A stretch of 43,154 nt of DNA, taken from the IMG/VR virus record IMGVR_UViG_3300047471_000916, positions 1 through 43,154 of that record. One strand, written 5' to 3'. The notes under the pieces were generated by a model that did not search any database, had not been told where the DNA came from, and saw only the letters and a program-made list of their open reading frames with translations. Both the position numbers and the translations under genes were made by a program. How positions within the stretch are numbered: position 1 is the stretch's first letter; every line of letters begins with the position of its first letter. Of the stretch, positions 42,184 to 43,154 are shown in pieces. Source of the DNA: a virus.

Positions 42184-43154
42184 GCACAAACTGGAGAAAT
42201 CTAGACCCTGTATCCGAGGATCGCCAGCCAATAGTGCCCAAGGTGCCCTCCCAGACGTTCCTCAACAAGCTGGACGCCTGTCCCCGCGACGCCTATCTCT
42301 ACCTGCGCTACAAGGGCGGGGCCGGGTCGCATGAGCTGAATCGGGGTGTCCTATTTCACGAGACCGTTGATCGTCTCCTGCGGATGCTGGTCCGCAAGCA
42401 AGGCGAACTCGGCGACGGCGGCGAGGGTCCCACCGACTATCAGCCCAGCGCCTCAGAACGCGAAGGGCAGAAGATGGCGAAGGTCCCGCCCGAACTGGGC
42501 CGAGAAGTGCTCGGCGAGGTCATGCGCGACCGGGCCGAGTTTCACGTCCCCGTCCAAGAGCGCGATGCGCTGCGAGCTCTCGTCTACAACTGGTGCAAAG
42601 GGACGTGGTTCGACCATCCGATCCTGGGCATCGAGCAGACCTTCACGCTGCAATGCGGTCCCTATCGGGTGCTGGCGCGGGCCGACCTTGTCGAGGACCT
42701 GGGCGGCGGCGTCTGCGCGATCACTGACTGGAAGAGTTCGTTTGCTCCCAGCGCCGAGGAATTCCAGAAGCAGGCTTACGATGAGGAAGACCAGCCACGC
42801 TTTGCCGGTTCGTTCCAGCTCATCTTCCTAGCGGTCCTGGCGGCCTTCGGCGTCACCGACGATGGGATGCCGCTGGGTCAGTTCGACCGCTACCGGCTGG
42901 TCCTCGCCTTCCCCCGCGAACTGCGCGCCGACGGCATCGTGCGCCGCGAAATCGAGGTCACCCCGCCCCAGCTCGCCAGCTTCCGCGAAGACCTGGAGCT
43001 GCTCCTACAGCGCCTCCATGAGGTGAACGTGGGCGAACGGCGCTGGCAGCCGTTGCCGGGAACCCAATGCAGACGCTGCACCGCTTCAGACGCCTGCCCC
43101 CTCCCTGCGGTCCTGCGCCCCGAATCCGAGCACGCGGCCCTCGATTCCCGAGCC
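42180..43154 (+). CDS. Cas4/RecB-like Fe-S exonuclease, 3' end cut by the window
   Basis: The frame is open from GTG 42180 (GTGA overlap) to the last base (325 residues). It matches the Cas4/AddB-type PD-(D/E)XK exonucleases. H60 lies in GVLFHE; D169 in ARADLVED; D183-W-K185 in AITDWKSS; and Q in FQLIFLAVLAA (about 209-219). A Cys near the start (C34) and three at the end (C-R-R-C-T-A-S-D-A-C, about 294-303) are in the spacing of the 4Fe-4S cluster of this family. It would resect DNA ends to give single strands for the Rad52-like protein. No CRISPR is seen, so a CRISPR role is not implied. Confidence 0.82.
   Translation, partial: MSTNWRNLDPVSEDRQPIVPKVPSQTFLNKLDACPRDAYLYLRYKGGAGSHELNRGVLFHETVDRLLRMLVRKQGELGDGGEGPTDYQPSASEREGQKMAKVPPELGREVLGEVMRDRAEFHVPVQERDALRALVYNWCKGTWFDHPILGIEQTFTLQCGPYRVLARADLVEDLGGGVCAITDWKSSFAPSAEEFQKQAYDEEDQPRFAGSFQLIFLAVLAAFGVTDDGMPLGQFDRYRLVLAFPRELRADGIVRREIEVTPPQLASFREDLELLLQRLHEVNVGERRWQPLPGTQCRRCTASDACPLPAVLRPESEHAALDSRA

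Noticed and set aside
42180-43154. Cas4-like protein as part of a CRISPR system
   Set aside because: No repeats, no other Cas genes; phage Cas4-like exonucleases with annealing proteins are well known.
1-43154. tRNA genes or CRISPR arrays
   Set aside because: No cloverleaf with a TTC-arm motif and no regularly spaced repeats were noticed on reading; a tRNA search program would be decisive.
1-43154. Circular joining of the two window ends
   Set aside because: The exonuclease frame at 43154 would enter base 1 in a frame that reads Arg-rich and soon stops, while the real frame at the start is different; the ends are not simply contiguous.

Overview
This window is a large, incomplete part of a tailed double-stranded DNA phage (or prophage) with siphovirus-type tail genes and a head module built like that of phage Mu. 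GC content is high (roughly two thirds by eye), GTG and TTG starts are common, and genes are packed with 1-8 nt stop/start overlaps. Many genes have a -10-like hexamer (TANNNT or GATANT) ending 6-8 nt before the start codon, so their mRNAs are probably leaderless. Together these suggest a high-GC Gram-positive (actinobacterial) host; the genus cannot be told. No integrase, DNA polymerase, tRNA or CRISPR array is seen, and both ends are cut inside genes.

Layout: 1-8 kb holds accessory and early genes: a RusA-like resolvase on the minus strand, many small zinc-ribbon proteins, two HTH proteins, a terminator, a possible origin with DnaA-box-like sites, an adenine/cytosine-N4 type DNA methyltransferase and a PD-(D/E)XK-like nuclease. 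7.9-11.3 kb holds terminase small and large subunits, a protein resembling sigma-70 region 2 and an HTH protein. 11.3-22.8 kb is the head module: DUF935-type portal fused to a MuF domain, Mu gpI-type protease with a nested scaffold, decoration protein, major capsid protein, a glycosyltransferase/methyltransferase island, connector, gpG-like and tail-terminator genes. 22.8-23.6 kb is a minus-strand two-gene insert (secreted metzincin-like protease and a small membrane protein). 23.7-34.2 kb is the tail module: tube, chaperones with a likely -1 frameshift, tape measure with two peptidoglycan-hydrolase domains, distal tail protein and hub. 34.2-36.9 kb holds membrane/coiled-coil, collagen-like, lysin, HNH-type and holin-like genes. 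36.9-43.15 kb is a second early block of small genes ending in a Rad52-like annealing protein, an HNH endonuclease and a Cas4/RecB-like Fe-S exonuclease.

Two promoter systems stand out. The first is a 14-bp near-palindrome, TTGACGCGCGGCAA, that includes the -35 of six promoters on both strands and looks like an operator for a shared regulator. The second is GAGCCGATANTCG, found five times just before starts of late genes (portal, protease, nested scaffold, connector, tail connector). The sigma-like gene lies directly upstream of the first late copy, making it a candidate late factor.

Other notable points: a GT-B glycosyltransferase whose two Rossmann domains are in separate ORFs with a small gene between them, a possible ATC (or TTG) start for the lysin, and foreign-looking lower-GC domains in the two tail-tip proteins.
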